From assembly GCF_027922045.1 (NCBI RefSeq), contig NZ_BSEX01000004.1, forward strand, positions 358,444 through 422,443: a DNA stretch of 64,000 bases. The letters are read 5' to 3'. Positions 17,372 through 27,444 of the stretch are shown piece after piece. How positions within the stretch are numbered: position 1 is the first letter of the stretch; the number at the start of each line of letters is the position of its first letter. Source of the stretch: Microbacterium terregens (lineage in GTDB: Bacteria > Pseudomonadota > Alphaproteobacteria > Sphingomonadales > Sphingomonadaceae). The notes beneath the pieces are model-generated. The model ran no database searches. It was given only the letters and a program-made list of their open reading frames with translations, and was not told the DNA's origin. Position numbers and translations under genes: made by a program.

Positions 17372-18432
17372 CCGACCCCCGCGCCGTTGCCCGCGCGATC
17401 GACGCGCTGCGTCGGGGCTGGCCCGTGGCGATCCTCGGCGCCGAGGCAGCCATCACCGTGCTGGCAATCGAGACCGCCGACCCGCTGCGGCTCGCCGCCT
17501 TTGATCCGGATGCAAACGCCTCCGTACTGCTCTCCGCCGGTCGCGCCGCCACGCTGAAGCTCGCCAACCAGCGCGACGCCGCCGTCCCGGATTCGCCGGT
17601 CCTGATCGACCGCGCACCGTGGCTCGACTTCGCCGCCGCGACCGCGCTTGCCGATCCGCAGCTCGATCTTGCAACACCCCTCAAGGGGCCTTTTCGCGCG
17701 ATCCCGCTCCCCTCGCCCGATGCCGCGCAGACCGCATTGCAGCTCGCGCGGCTCGCGGGGGTGCTGCCCGCCTTCTTCCATCGTCTAGGCCAGGAGATCG
17801 GCGCGGAAGCCGTGACGCCCGCGGACGTCGCAGCGCATGAGGATCCCGCCCGGCTCGCCATTGCCACCCGCGCGCGCCTGCCGGTCGCCGGTGCGGAGAT
17901 GGCCGAGATCGTTGCCTTCCGGACGCCGGAATCCCCCGGCGAGCATATCGCGCTGCTGATTGGCACGCCCAATGGTCAGCCGCCGCTGGTGCGGCTGCAC
18001 AGCGAATGCCTGACCGGGGATGCGCTCGGCAGCCTCAAGTGCGACTGCGGTCCCCAGCTGGACGCGGCGATCGCCGCGATTGCGGAGAGTGGCTGGGGAA
18101 TCCTGCTGTATCTGCGCCAGGAAGGACGCGGCATCGGCCTAGTCAACAAGCTGCGTGCCTATGCGCTTCAGGACCAGGGGTTCGACACGGTGGACGCCAA
18201 CACGCGGCTGGGCTTCGCCATCGACGCCCGCGATTTTCGCACCGCCGGACGCATGCTCCAGCTGCTCGGCCAGCGGCAGATCCGCCTGCTGACCAACAAT
18301 CCGGCCAAGGTTGCCGCGCTCGAGGCCGCCGACGTTACGGTAGCCGAGCGCGTGCGCCATGCGCTCCCACCCAATCCGCACAACGAACGCTATCTCGCCA
18401 CCAAACGCGACCGCACCGGCCACCAGCTCTAA
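17368..18432 (+). CDS. ribA: GTP cyclohydrolase II (long form)
   Basis: Opens GTP as the first step of riboflavin synthesis. 354 aa, longer than the roughly 200 aa RibA domain. The C-terminal half holds the enzyme (RLHSECLTGDALGSLKCDCG zinc site with three Cys, LYLRQEGRGIGLVNKLRAYALQ, RLLTNNPAKV). The N-terminal 150 or so residues look like a degenerate RibB-type (DHBP synthase) domain without obvious catalytic motifs, as in many alphaproteobacterial RibA proteins. The start is TTG at 17368, overlapping the xth stop (TTGA), so translation is coupled. Confidence 0.9.
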   Translation: MTDPRAVARAIDALRRGWPVAILGAEAAITVLAIETADPLRLAAFDPDANASVLLSAGRAATLKLANQRDAAVPDSPVLIDRAPWLDFAAATALADPQLDLATPLKGPFRAIPLPSPDAAQTALQLARLAGVLPAFFHRLGQEIGAEAVTPADVAAHEDPARLAIATRARLPVAGAEMAEIVAFRTPESPGEHIALLIGTPNGQPPLVRLHSECLTGDALGSLKCDCGPQLDAAIAAIAESGWGILLYLRQEGRGIGLVNKLRAYALQDQGFDTVDANTRLGFAIDARDFRTAGRMLQLLGQRQIRLLTNNPAKVAALEAADVTVAERVRHALPPNPHNERYLATKRDRTGHQL

Positions 18433-18454
18433 CCTCGGGCCGAGGCGACCCGCC

Positions 18455-19372
18455 TCAGATCACGTCACCGCTCAGCCGCTGGCAAACCATGTCGAGCTGG
18501 TCGAGGGTCGAATAGCTGATCGTCAGCGTGCCACCCTTTTCCCCATGCGCAATGCGCACGTTGAGGCCGAGCGCGTCGCCCAGCTGCTGCTCGAGCGCCA
18601 GGATGTCCGCGTTCCCGTCCGTCGCGTTGCCGCCGCCCCGGCTGCCCCGCGGCTGCGCGCCGCCGAGCGGTTGTGGCTTGGCTTCGCGGGCGAGCCGTTC
18701 GGTCTCGCGCACCGACAGACCCTTGGCGATCACGCGATCGGCCAGCGCCTCCGGATCGGGCGCACCGATGATCGCGCGGGCGTGACCCATGCTCAGCTGC
18801 TGGGTCACCACCAACTCCTGCACCGGTGCCGGCAAATCGAGCAGCCGCAGCAGGTTCGCGATGTGGCTGCGCGACTTGTGCACCAGCTTCGCCAGCGCAT
18901 CCTGGGTATGGCCGAACTCGCCGATCAGCTTGCGATAGGCGTCCGCCTCTTCGATCGCGTTGAGATCCTGCCGCTGGATGTTCTCGACGAGAGCGATTTC
19001 CATCGTCTCTGCGTCGCTCAGCTCCCGGACCAGCACCGGAACCTCATGCAGCCGGGCTCGCTGCGCCGCGCGCCAGCGGCGCTCGCCGGCGACGATCTGA
19101 TATTCCTTGCCGTGCGGCCGCACGACGATGGGCTGGATCAGTCCTCGCAACGCGATCGAGGCCGCCAGATCATCGAGGGCCGCTTCGTCGAAGTGCCGCC
19201 GCGGCTGATCGGGATGCGGGACCATCGCCGTCACGGGAAGCAGCCGGACGCCGCTCGGCTGTCGCTCCACGCCCGAGACCGGCGCCTCGCGCGTGCTGTC
19301 TCCCAGCAGCGAACTCAGCCCGCGGCCAAGACCGGGGCGCGGCTTGCGGGCGGGTGCAGTGTTATCGGTCAT
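18455..19372 (-). CDS. parB: chromosome partitioning protein ParB
   Basis: 305 aa CTP-dependent clamp that loads at parS and spreads. The N-terminus LGRGLSSLLGD is the ParA-stimulating tail. The CTP-binding/ParB core has HPDQPRRHFDEAALDDLA and YQIVAGERRWRAAQRA. An HTH for parS follows (QDALAKLVHKSRSHIANLLRLL), and a C-terminal dimerisation region ends the protein. Its start overlaps the parA stop by 4 bp (ATGA). Convergent with ribA. Three parS-like sites lie in this window. Confidence 0.96.
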   Translation of the reverse strand: MTDNTAPARKPRPGLGRGLSSLLGDSTREAPVSGVERQPSGVRLLPVTAMVPHPDQPRRHFDEAALDDLAASIALRGLIQPIVVRPHGKEYQIVAGERRWRAAQRARLHEVPVLVRELSDAETMEIALVENIQRQDLNAIEEADAYRKLIGEFGHTQDALAKLVHKSRSHIANLLRLLDLPAPVQELVVTQQLSMGHARAIIGAPDPEALADRVIAKGLSVRETERLAREAKPQPLGGAQPRGSRGGGNATDGNADILALEQQLGDALGLNVRIAHGEKGGTLTISYSTLDQLDMVCQRLSGDVI

Positions 19373-20148
19373 GCGGCCTCCGCGAGCTTGGGCAAGCGAC
19401 CGATCACTTCGCGTGCCAGGGCGATATAGGCTTCGGAGCCGGCGCAGCGATGATCGTAGATCAGCGCCGGCATGCCGTGGCTGGGTGCTTCGGACAGGCG
19501 GACGTTGCGCGGGATCACCGTATCGAACACGACCTTACCGAGCACCGAGCGAACGTCGTCCGATACCTGGTCGGTAAGGCGGTTGCGGCGGTCGTACATC
19601 GTCAGCACCACACCCAGGATCGACAGGCCCGGATTGAAGCGGCCACGGATCTGCTCGACGGTGGTGAGCAGCTGGCTGAGCCCTTCCAGCGCGAAGAACT
19701 CGCATTGCAGCGGCACCAGGAGCGCGTGCGCCGCCACCATCGCATTGACGGTGAGCAGCCCCAGGGACGGCGGGCAATCGACGAGGATCACGTCCCAGCG
19801 CTCTCCCCCGCGTTGCAGCGCCCGATCGAGGCGGTGCGTGCGGGCGTCGAACTCGATCAGTTCGATCTCTGCTCCCGAAAGATCGACTGTCGCCGGCACG
19901 ATGTCGAGGAGCGGAACCTGGGTCGGGATCGCCGCTTCCTGAAGCGTGGTATCGCCCAGCAGCAGATCGTAGGTCGATCGCTCGCGATCATTGCGGCCGA
20001 TGCCGAGCCCCGTCGAAGCGTTGCCCTGCGGGTCAAGGTCGAGCAGCAGCACCCGCAGTCCCGTGGCGGCGAGTGCCGTCCCGACGTTGATGGCGGTCGT
20101 CGTTTTGCCGACGCCGCCCTTCTGGTTGGCGATGGTGATGCAGATCAT
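19369..20148 (-). CDS. parA: chromosome partitioning ATPase ParA
   Basis: 259 aa deviant Walker ATPase driving origin segregation with ParB. The start at 20146-20148 gives [21 protein letters not shown], with the signature K-G-G-V-G-K-T loop at residues 10-16. LLLDLDPQGNASTGLG, VILVDCPPSLGLLTVNAM and PLQCEFFALEGLSQL follow. The frame stays open upstream inside rsmG, but those codons are rsmG's antisense-type shadow. Part of the mnmE/mnmG/rsmG/parA/parB cluster. Confidence 0.96.
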   Translation of the reverse strand: MICITIANQKGGVGKTTTAINVGTALAATGLRVLLLDLDPQGNASTGLGIGRNDRERSTYDLLLGDTTLQEAAIPTQVPLLDIVPATVDLSGAEIELIEFDARTHRLDRALQRGGERWDVILVDCPPSLGLLTVNAMVAAHALLVPLQCEFFALEGLSQLLTTVEQIRGRFNPGLSILGVVLTMYDRRNRLTDQVSDDVRSVLGKVVFDTVIPRNVRLSEAPSHGMPALIYDHRCAGSEAYIALAREVIGRLPKLAEAA

Positions 20149-20765
20149 GCTGGGGTTATCCCGCGTGCAATCACGATGAGCGATTCCGGATCGGTGAGGC
20201 TGTGTTCCACGTGAAACAGACCTTGCCATGAACCGGTTAAGGCTTCCACCTCGGATCGCGCCGATCGCCCTTTCGGCAACAGCCATAGCGTATCTCGATC
20301 GGTCAGGTGCGCCGCACCGCCGAACAATGCCGGCAATGCGGCGACGGCACGCGCGCTGACGATCGCCGCCGGTGGCTGCGGCGCGACGCTCTCCGCCCGC
20401 TTCTGTTCGACCCGAACGTTCGCCAGGCCCAGCGCATCGGCAGCGTCCCGCAGGAAGCTTGCGCGCTTCTGCCGCGGCTCGACGAGCAGCGTGGGCGAGT
20501 CGCGCAGGATCGCCACCACCATGCCGGGGAAGCCGCCCCCCGTGCCGATGTCTATCCAGAGCCCTTCCCTGGCCTCCGCCAGCTCGACCAGCTGCGCAGA
20601 GTCCAGGCCGTGGCGGAACCACAGGTTCGGAAGCGTGGAGGCGGCTACCAAATTCTGCCGCCCGCTCTCCTCGCGCACGATCTCCAGAAAGCGCGCGACG
20701 CGCTCCACGCGCGCGGCGTCATAGCGGTCGGCGAACCAGCTGCGGGCTTCGTCTTCGGTCATCAT
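20145..20765 (-). CDS. rsmG: 16S rRNA (guanine527-N7)-methyltransferase RsmG
   Basis: 206 aa SAM-dependent methyltransferase, also known as GidB. RQNLVAAS precedes [18 protein letters not shown], the SAM-binding loop, and [16 protein letters not shown] follows. The C-terminal segment GLFHVEHSL is encoded by a parS-type 16-mer (20203-20218). It overlaps mnmG upstream and parA downstream by 4 bp each. The start is the first of two tandem ATGs at 20765 / 20762. Confidence 0.94.
   Translation of the reverse strand: MMTEDEARSWFADRYDAARVERVARFLEIVREESGRQNLVAASTLPNLWFRHGLDSAQLVELAEAREGLWIDIGTGGGFPGMVVAILRDSPTLLVEPRQKRASFLRDAADALGLANVRVEQKRAESVAPQPPAAIVSARAVAALPALFGGAAHLTDRDTLWLLPKGRSARSEVEALTGSWQGLFHVEHSLTDPESLIVIARGITPA
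20203..20218 (+). promoter_or_regulatory. parS site inside the 3' end of rsmG
   Basis: TGTTCCACGTGAAACA fits the chromosomal parS consensus TGTTNCACGTGAAACA at every fixed position. It lies 55 bp upstream of the parA start codon, where ParB loading could also influence parAB expression. It is written through the codons for FHVEH of RsmG. Confidence 0.88.
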
Positions 20766-22603
20766 GCAACCACCTTTCGGGCATGGACCAGCACCGCAGC
20801 AAGCGCGGCCGGTGTCACCCCGCGCACGCGCGACGCGGCGCCAAGCGTCGTGGGTCGCGCCGTCGACAGACGTTGCACCATTTCGGCCGACAGTCCGGGC
20901 ACCGCCGTATAGCCGAAGTCGTCGGGTAAATGGATGTGGTCATTGGCCCGCATCTCCGCGAGCTCCGCCTGCTGCCGCTCGATGTAGGGGGCATAGCGCG
21001 CGTCTTCGACTGCTTCCGCGAGCAACGCGTCGGGAGTTGCCTCAAGCCCGTCCGGCAGCAGCTGCTCGAGCGCGACGCCGGGGAAGCGCAGCCATTCGCG
21101 AACGCTGCGCACGGCACCGTCCTGGCTCACCTGCCCGCCATTCGCTGCAACCATGGTCGCGGACAGGCGGGTGTCGAAGCGCTGCTCCAGTTCTGCGCGT
21201 GCCTCCGTGCGGGCACGTACCCAGGCGAGCCGTTCCGGTCCCAACAGACCCGCCTCCTCCGCGGTTGCCGAAAGACGCGTCGGCGCATTGTCCGCGCGCA
21301 GGGTCAACCGATACTCGGCACGCGCAGTAAGCATGCGGTAAGGCTCGCTCACCCCTTGGAGCACCAGGTCATCGACCATCACGCCGATGTAGCTGGACGC
21401 GCGATCGAGCAGCAGCGGCGCCAAATCGCAAGCATAGGCGGCCGCGTTGGCGCCGGCGACGAGCCCCTGCCCCGCAGCCTCCTCATAGCCGGTGGTGCCA
21501 TTGATCTGCCCGGCACAGAAGAGCCCCGGCATCGCCCCAAGCGCCAACCTCGGATCGAGGGCGCGCGGATCGACATAGTCATATTCGACCGCATAGCCGG
21601 GGGTCACGATGCGGGTATGCGACAGCCCCGGAATGCTCCGGATCATCGCCTCCTGCACATCGACCGGCAGCGACGTCGAGATGCCGTTCGGGTAGACCAA
21701 CGGGGTGTCGAGCCCTTCCGGCTCCAGGAAGATCTGGTGCCCGTCCCGATCGCCGAAGCGATGCACCTTGTCCTCGATCGAGGGACAATAGCGCGGACCG
21801 GGCGCCCCGATCGCGCCACTGAACAGCGGCGAGCGATCCAGACCGCTCCGAATGATTGCATGTGTCTCTTCGGTCGTGCGGCTGACCGCGCAGAACAGCT
21901 GCGGCAGCACCCGGCCGGACTGCATCGGCGACATGGTCCAAGGCTCGGCATCCGACGGCTGTTCGTCGAGCGCCGCCCAGTCGATCGTACGGCCATCGAG
22001 CCGCGGCGGGGTGCCGGTCTTCAACCGTTCCATCGGTAAACCGAGGTCGCGCAGCTGCACGCCCATGACGGTCGCCGCACGTTCCCCCACGCGGCCGCCC
22101 TCCTCGCGCTCTTCCCCGCGAAAGATCCGCCCGCCCAGGAACGTCCCCGTCGCGAGCACCACCGCGCGCGCACTCAGCCGCGTGCCATCGGCAAGCAACA
22201 GGCCGGCAACGCTTCCCTGCTGCACGAGCAGCTCTTCCGCCTCTCCCTCGATGAGGGTCAGGTTCGGCTGCGCACGAAGCATCGTTTGGATCGCCGTCGC
22301 GTAGCGAACGCGGTCGGCCTGGACGCGCGGACCCTGCACGGCAGCACCCTTGCTGCGGTTGAGCATCCGGTAGTGAATCGCCGCCTGATCGGCCGCGCGC
22401 GCAATGAGTCCGTCGAACGCGTCGACCTCCCGGACGATGTGGCCCTTGCCCAACCCGCCGATTGCGGGGTTGCACGACATGGCTCCCAACCTGCCAAGGT
22501 CGAAGCTCAGCAGCGCCGTGCGCGCGCCACGACGGGCGGCCGCGGCTGCGGCCTCGGTGCCGGCGTGCCCGCCGCCCACCACGATCACATCGAATGGAGA
22601 CAT
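20762..22603 (-). CDS. mnmG: tRNA uridine-5-carboxymethylaminomethyl modification enzyme MnmG (GidA)
   Basis: 613 aa FAD protein that, with MnmE, installs the cmnm5 group on U34 of certain tRNAs. Visible are the FAD-binding [76 protein letters not shown], and the [25 protein letters not shown] segment. Full length. Start at the ATG at 22601-22603; between it and mnmE lies a parS-like site. Confidence 0.96.
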   Translation of the reverse strand: MSPFDVIVVGGGHAGTEAAAAAARRGARTALLSFDLGRLGAMSCNPAIGGLGKGHIVREVDAFDGLIARAADQAAIHYRMLNRSKGAAVQGPRVQADRVRYATAIQTMLRAQPNLTLIEGEAEELLVQQGSVAGLLLADGTRLSARAVVLATGTFLGGRIFRGEEREEGGRVGERAATVMGVQLRDLGLPMERLKTGTPPRLDGRTIDWAALDEQPSDAEPWTMSPMQSGRVLPQLFCAVSRTTEETHAIIRSGLDRSPLFSGAIGAPGPRYCPSIEDKVHRFGDRDGHQIFLEPEGLDTPLVYPNGISTSLPVDVQEAMIRSIPGLSHTRIVTPGYAVEYDYVDPRALDPRLALGAMPGLFCAGQINGTTGYEEAAGQGLVAGANAAAYACDLAPLLLDRASSYIGVMVDDLVLQGVSEPYRMLTARAEYRLTLRADNAPTRLSATAEEAGLLGPERLAWVRARTEARAELEQRFDTRLSATMVAANGGQVSQDGAVRSVREWLRFPGVALEQLLPDGLEATPDALLAEAVEDARYAPYIERQQAELAEMRANDHIHLPDDFGYTAVPGLSAEMVQRLSTARPTTLGAASRVRGVTPAALAAVLVHARKVVA

Positions 22604-22640
22604 GCTTGTGCGCTACTGCGCCACCGCGCGGCCGTCAAAG

Positions 22641-22656
22641 CGTTCCACGTGGAACA
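22641..22656 (+). promoter_or_regulatory. parS-like site between mnmG and mnmE
   Basis: CGTTCCACGTGGAACA is palindromic over its inner 14 bp and differs from TGTTCCACGTGGAACA only at the first base. It falls in the short gap between the mnmE stop (22658) and mnmG start (22603). It could load ParB about 2.4 kb from the rsmG site. Confidence 0.78.
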
Positions 22657-22657
22657 C

Positions 22658-23953
22658 TCACTTGCCGATGCAGAACCGCCCGAACAATGCGTCGAGCACG
22701 CCCTCGACATCCGCGCGGCCCGTCACGCGATCAAAGGCCGCGCGTGCCCGGCGCAGCTCCTCGGCAAGCAGCAGCGGATCATGGTGCATGGCAGCATCGG
22801 CGAGCGCATCTGCAGCATCGCGGAGCAGATCCCGCTGCCGCCGATTGAGCGCCAGCATGTCCTCGCGCGGCAGCAGCCCGCGGGCCCTACGCTCCAACTC
22901 CGACCAGAGCTCGGCGATGCCCCACCCCTGCGCGACCGAAAGGCCGATGCGACCCGGGGGTACCTCCGCCCGCCCCGGCACGTCGGCACGCGGATGGAGC
23001 GCCAGCACCTCCACCCCTTCGATCGCTGGCGCCGGCTCGTCGGCGAGCCACAGCAGCAGATCAGCACTGCGCATCGCCTCCTCCGCCCGCGCGATGCCGA
23101 TCCGCTCGATCGGATCGTCCGTTCGCTCCGCCAGCCCGGCCGTATCCGTCAGCACCCAAGCGACCCCGTTGCGCACCACCGCCGCTTCGATACGGTCCCG
23201 CGTGGTGCCCGCGATCGGGGAAACGATCGCCGCCTCGCGATCGGCAAGTGCGTTGAGCAGCGTCGACTTGCCACTGTTGGGCGGTCCCGCGAGCACGACG
23301 CGGATCCCGTCGCGCAGGCGCTCCACCGGAGGGGCTGCGAGCACCTCGACCAGTTCGGCACCCAGCGCGTCGCACCCTGAGCGGATATCCTGAAGGGCGC
23401 CGATATCGTCGGCAACGTCGTCCTCATCGGCATGATCGAGCATCGCTTCGACCTGCGCGGCGAGCATCAGCAGGCGCGCCTGCCAACTCTCCACCTGCCG
23501 CCGAACCGCGCCTTCCGCAGTGGCAAGCGCCGCGCGCCGCTGCGCCTCCGTCTCTGCCATCAGCAGGTCGCCCAGCCCCTCGGCCTCGCTCAGATCCAGG
23601 CGGCCGTTGGCAAGCGCACGACGCGTGAACTCCCCCGCCTCCGCCGGGCGCAGTCCAGGCTGGCGAGCAAGGCAGGCTTGGACGGCCTGAACCACCGCAC
23701 GCCCGCCGTGCAGGTGCAACTCCACCGAGTTCTCGCCGGTCGCGGTGTGCGGTCCTGGGAACCACAGCAGCAGCGCACGATCCAGCAACCCGCCATCGGC
23801 CGGGTCGCGCAACGCCCGCAGCCCTGCGCGGCGCGGTGGTGGCAGCGTGCCGGCCAGCGCCTCCGCCGACGCGACCGCATTCGGGCCGCTTATCCGAAGC
23901 AGCGCGATCGCGGCCGGGGGTTGGCCGCTCGATACCGCAAAGATCGTATCCAT
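22658..23953 (-). CDS. mnmE: tRNA modification GTPase MnmE (TrmE)
   Basis: 431 aa partner of MnmG. An N-terminal folate-binding domain (IFAVSSGQPPAAIALLRISG) is followed by a helical domain with an inserted G domain. The G domain has P-loop GPPNSGKSTLLNALA, G2 IAGTTRDRIEA and G3 DTAGL. The protein ends in CIGK, the conserved C-terminal cysteine motif. First gene of the minus-strand mnmE-mnmG-rsmG-parA-parB run. Confidence 0.95.
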   Translation of the reverse strand: MDTIFAVSSGQPPAAIALLRISGPNAVASAEALAGTLPPPRRAGLRALRDPADGGLLDRALLLWFPGPHTATGENSVELHLHGGRAVVQAVQACLARQPGLRPAEAGEFTRRALANGRLDLSEAEGLGDLLMAETEAQRRAALATAEGAVRRQVESWQARLLMLAAQVEAMLDHADEDDVADDIGALQDIRSGCDALGAELVEVLAAPPVERLRDGIRVVLAGPPNSGKSTLLNALADREAAIVSPIAGTTRDRIEAAVVRNGVAWVLTDTAGLAERTDDPIERIGIARAEEAMRSADLLLWLADEPAPAIEGVEVLALHPRADVPGRAEVPPGRIGLSVAQGWGIAELWSELERRARGLLPREDMLALNRRQRDLLRDAADALADAAMHHDPLLLAEELRRARAAFDRVTGRADVEGVLDALFGRFCIGK

Positions 23954-23957
23954 CGGC

Positions 23958-24188
23958 TCAGCCGGATCGGCTCGCCGTTTCGAACATCTTGCGCCAGAAG
24001 CTCATGCCGGCCTCCTCCATCGGCGCCCAATGGCGCATCAACGTGTCCAGCATCTCCGGACTCGCCCCCTTTTCGAGCGACTCGCTCAGCATCGCGACAT
24101 AGCGCTCGTGCACCGGCGTGAAGTCCGGCAAGCCCATGGCCCGCCGCGCCTCTTCCGGCGTGCAATCCACCTCGACGTTGATCTTCAC
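23958..24188 (-). CDS. small DUF6489-like protein
   Basis: 76 aa: VKINVEVDCTPEEARRAMG then DFTPVHERYVAMLSES, and a C-terminal FWRKMFETA. I recognise the pattern of a small alphaproteobacterial family annotated as DUF6489; no function is known. The start is GTG at 24186-24188, with GGAGA at 24195-24199 six bases upstream. An earlier in-frame ATG exists at 24344 but the family N-terminus matches the GTG. It precedes mnmE by 4 bp and is likely in the same transcript. Confidence 0.72.
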   Translation of the reverse strand: MKINVEVDCTPEEARRAMGLPDFTPVHERYVAMLSESLEKGASPEMLDTLMRHWAPMEEAGMSFWRKMFETASRSG

Positions 24189-24297
24189 TGGCTGTCTCCG
24201 CTTGAGGGCCCCGGCGCCATTGCCTAGCGTCCTGCTGCTATGCGCCGGACGCAGGCTTCCCTGCAAACGCCGCATCTTTCGAACCAAAGGAGCCTCC

Positions 24298-24993
24298 ATG
24301 GCAACGATCACCATCGACACGCTCGACGGCACGAGCCAGTTCACCGCCTACCGCGCCGATCCGGCAGAAACGCCGCGTGCAGCAATCGTCGTGATCCAGG
24401 AGATCTTCGGCGTGAACGCCGGTATCCGCGCCAAATGCGACCGGCTGGCGGAACAGGGTTATCTGGCGGTCGCACCGGATCTGTTCTGGCGGATCGCGCC
24501 GGGCGTGGACCTCAATCCCGATGTGCCGGAGGAGATGCAGCATGCGCTCGATCTGATGGGGCAGTTCGATCAGGACACCGCCATTGCGGACATCGAAGCA
24601 ACGGTCCGGTTGGCGCGAACGCTGGTTTCCGGCGGCAAGGTGGGCGCGATCGGCTTCTGCCTGGGCGGTCGGCTCGCCTATATGACCGCTGCCCGCACGG
24701 ACGTGGATGCGAGCGTCGGCTATTATCCCGTCGGCATCGACGGACTGCTTGGGGAGAAGCACGCCATCGCCAGGCCGCTGATGCTGCACATTGCCGGAGC
24801 CGATCACTTCGTTCCTGCGGAAGTGCAGGCGGCGATGCACGCCGGCCTCGACGATCACCCCAAGGTCACGCTGCACGACTATCCCGGCGAGGATCACGGC
24901 TTTGCGACCGAGCTGGGGGATCGACGTTCCGACGCCGCCGCGCGCCTCGCAGACGGTCGGACCGCCGCGTTCCTTTCCGAAGCGCTCGCCTGA
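24298..24993 (+). CDS. dienelactone hydrolase family protein
   Basis: 231 aa alpha/beta hydrolase with a Cys-Asp-His triad. The nucleophile is C121 in IGFCLGGRLAY; Asp is in IAGADHFVP, and His in GEDHGFAT. AAIVVIQEIFGVNAGIRAKCDRLAEQGYLAVAPDLFWR is the family N-terminal signature. True dienelactone hydrolases act in chloroaromatic degradation, but many homologues have other ester substrates, and nothing nearby points to aromatic catabolism. The start at 24298 has AAAGGAG at 24286-24292. Divergent from the DUF6489-mnmE operon. Confidence 0.88.
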   Translation: MATITIDTLDGTSQFTAYRADPAETPRAAIVVIQEIFGVNAGIRAKCDRLAEQGYLAVAPDLFWRIAPGVDLNPDVPEEMQHALDLMGQFDQDTAIADIEATVRLARTLVSGGKVGAIGFCLGGRLAYMTAARTDVDASVGYYPVGIDGLLGEKHAIARPLMLHIAGADHFVPAEVQAAMHAGLDDHPKVTLHDYPGEDHGFATELGDRRSDAAARLADGRTAAFLSEALA

Positions 24994-25000
24994 AACGAAA

Positions 25001-25025
25001 AGGGGCGGCCACCACGGCCGCCCCT
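25001..25025. terminator. bidirectional Rho-independent terminator
   Basis: Perfect 10-bp stem AGGGGCGGCC / GGCCGCCCCT with a 5-nt loop, flanked by an A-rich tract on the left (T-rich on the minus strand) and CTCCTTCTTTT on the right. It lies between the convergent hydrolase and TerC genes and can serve both. Confidence 0.88.
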
Positions 25026-25050
25026 CTCCTTCTTTTCCAGTCTCGGCCGC

Positions 25051-25782
25051 TCAACCGAACAGCTGGAGCAGGCCGATATGGTGATCGGTGATGCCCTCGT
25101 AGATCATCTTCACCGCGACATAGAGGATCACCGCCAACCCCACATAGGCGATCCAGCGATAGCGCTCGATGTACTTGGCGATAAGGTTGGCGGCGATGCC
25201 CATCAGCGCGACCGACAGCAGCAGGCCGATGATCAGGATGCCCGGATGGTCCCGCGCCGCACCGGCCACCGCGAGCACATTGTCGAGGCTCATCGAGACG
25301 TCGGCGACTGCCACCGCCCAGGCCGCTGCCGCAAAGCTCTTCGCCGGACGGATGCTCTCCGTCTCGTCCCCATAGACTTCAGGGGAGCCCGGGCCGCCGG
25401 CCGGCCGCAGCTCGCGCCACATCTTCCAGGCCACCCACAGCAGCAGCACGCCGCCTGCGAAGATCAGGCCGATGATCCCGAGCAGCCAGCTGACCACCAG
25501 CGCAAAGGCGATCCGCAGCACCAGCGCGGCGATGATGCCGATCAGGATGACCTTCTTGCGCTGTGCCACCGGCAGCCCGGCCGCCAGTGCACCCACGACG
25601 ATCGCGTTGTCGCCGGCAAGCACCACGTCGATCATCAGGACCTGTAGGAACGCCGACAGCGCCGACGGCGAGCCGATGTTGCTGAAGTCCGAGATGATGT
25701 GGTTCCAGATCTCGGCCGGGGAGCCCGGCCCCGCTGGAACCGCCGTGGCGGCCACACTGAGGTGCGAAAGAAGGTCTAGCAT
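25051..25782 (-). CDS. TerC-family integral membrane protein
   Basis: 243 aa with about seven hydrophobic helices. It carries the paired TerC motifs: GDNAIVVGALAAGLP in the first half and DVSMSLDNVLAVAG in the second, with acidic residues in the membrane thought to bind metal. Related proteins export Mn2+ or support metalation of exported enzymes; tellurite resistance is only a historical name. I looked at the 190 bp upstream for a Mn-sensing riboswitch and saw no convincing one. Monocistronic. Confidence 0.86.
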   Translation of the reverse strand: MLDLLSHLSVAATAVPAGPGSPAEIWNHIISDFSNIGSPSALSAFLQVLMIDVVLAGDNAIVVGALAAGLPVAQRKKVILIGIIAALVLRIAFALVVSWLLGIIGLIFAGGVLLLWVAWKMWRELRPAGGPGSPEVYGDETESIRPAKSFAAAAWAVAVADVSMSLDNVLAVAGAARDHPGILIIGLLLSVALMGIAANLIAKYIERYRWIAYVGLAVILYVAVKMIYEGITDHHIGLLQLFG

Positions 25783-25974
25783 TGCGAAATCCTAGTCTGC
25801 GGCTCTGCGAGCGCCTAGTCCGAACGACGGGCGCCGGCTTTTCCAGCAATGGTTCGTAACAATTCGTCGCCACCGGGCGCCGGCGCGCCAAAAACGCGAT
25901 CGGCCCGCGAGCCGACCGAACCCATCGGGTGACGGTCGGCCGGCGGACCGGTCCGTTTGTCAAAAAAGAAGCGC

Positions 25975-27231
25975 TTACTGGTTCATCGAGTCGAAGAAGT
26001 CTTCGTTGGTCTTCGAATCCTTCATCTTGTCGAGCAGGAACTCCATCGCATCGATGGTGCCCATCTGCATGAGGATGCGGCGCAGCACCCACATCTTCGA
26101 CAGCTTGGCCTTGTCCACCAGCAGCTCTTCCTTGCGGGTGCCCGACTTGCCCACGTCCAGCGCCGGGAAGATGCGCTTGTCCGCCACCTTGCGGTCCAAC
26201 ACGATTTCGGAGTTGCCGGTGCCCTTGAACTCTTCGAAGATCACCTCGTCCATGCGGCTGCCGGTGTCGATCAGCGCCGTCGCGATGATGGAGAGCGAGC
26301 CGCCCTCCTCGATGTTGCGGGCGGCGCCGAAGAAGCGCTTGGGCCGCTGGAGCGCATTGGCGTCGACACCGCCGGTCAGCACCTTGCCCGACGACGGTAC
26401 GACCGTGTTGTAGGCGCGGCCCAGACGCGTGATCGAGTCGAGCAGGATCACGACGTCCTTCTTGTGCTCGACGAGGCGCTTGGCCTTTTCGATCACCATC
26501 TCGGCAACCTGGACGTGGCGGGTCGCCGGCTCGTCGAAGGTCGAGGAGATGACTTCGCCGCGCACCGAGCGCTGCATGTCGGTCACTTCCTCGGGCCGCT
26601 CGTCGATCAGCAGCACGATCAGGAAGACTTCGGGGTGGTTGTCGGTGATCGCCTTGGCGATGTTCTGCAGCAGCACCGTCTTACCGACGCGCGGCGGCGC
26701 CACGATCAGCGAGCGCTGCCCCTTGCCCTGCGGTGCGACGATGTCGATCACGCGCGCCGACTTGTCCTTGGACGTCGGGTCGAGCTGGTCGAGCGTCAGC
26801 TTCTGCTCGGGATACAGCGGCGTGAGGTTGTCGAAGTTGACGCGGTGACGGACCGCATCGGGATCGTCGAAGTTGACCGACACCAGCTTGGTCAGGGCGA
26901 AATAGCGCTCGCCGTCCTTGGGGGCGCGGATCTCGCCTTCCACGGTGTCGCCGGTGCGCAGGCCGTGCTTGCGAACTTGGTTGGGCGACACATAGATGTC
27001 GTCCGGACCTGCGAGATAGTTCGCCTCGGGCGAACGCAGGAAACCGAAGCCATCGGGCAGCACCTCGATCGTGCCCAGGCCCATGATCTGGTCGCCATTC
27101 TCGGCCTGCGCCTTCAGGATCGCGAACATCAGGTCCTGCTTGCGCATCGTCGACGCGCCTTCGACACCTAGTGCCTCCGCCATCGTGACGAGGTCTGCGG
27201 GCGCGTGCTTCTTGAGGTCCTTGAGGTGCAT
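25975..27231 (-). CDS. rho: transcription termination factor Rho
   Basis: 418 aa hexameric RNA helicase. [22 protein letters not shown] is the N-terminal helical part. A cold-shock-like RNA-binding domain ([28 protein letters not shown]) follows, then Walker [15 protein letters not shown] and [13 protein letters not shown]. The C-terminus is [23 protein letters not shown]. The start at 27229-27231 matches the conserved N-terminus, although the frame is open further up. The 213 bp to hemJ upstream may be a leader; I see no defined element in it. Confidence 0.97.
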   Translation of the reverse strand: MHLKDLKKHAPADLVTMAEALGVEGASTMRKQDLMFAILKAQAENGDQIMGLGTIEVLPDGFGFLRSPEANYLAGPDDIYVSPNQVRKHGLRTGDTVEGEIRAPKDGERYFALTKLVSVNFDDPDAVRHRVNFDNLTPLYPEQKLTLDQLDPTSKDKSARVIDIVAPQGKGQRSLIVAPPRVGKTVLLQNIAKAITDNHPEVFLIVLLIDERPEEVTDMQRSVRGEVISSTFDEPATRHVQVAEMVIEKAKRLVEHKKDVVILLDSITRLGRAYNTVVPSSGKVLTGGVDANALQRPKRFFGAARNIEEGGSLSIIATALIDTGSRMDEVIFEEFKGTGNSEIVLDRKVADKRIFPALDVGKSGTRKEELLVDKAKLSKMWVLRRILMQMGTIDAMEFLLDKMKDSKTNEDFFDSMNQ

Positions 27232-27444
27232 GGAGCTGATCCGAGTGGCGTTGATGCGGATAAGGGAGGAGCGTCGATCGGCGAGAAGGGAAGGCGCGAA
27301 ACGATGCTGGAGGAGGACGCGCGAGTGCCGGAGGGCAACCGCTCGTTGTCGCGAGTTAGGTGCGCCCTGTGCCCAAGTCAAGCAAGGACGGAGCCGCGCT
27401 GCGATCGGCAGCGCGGCCTGTCCGCCGAAACGATCCCGGGAGGA

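Noticed and set aside
25783..25974. Possible Mn-sensing (yybP-ykoY) riboswitch before the TerC gene.
   Set aside because: I could not find the conserved core sequences or a convincing three-way junction in this stretch.
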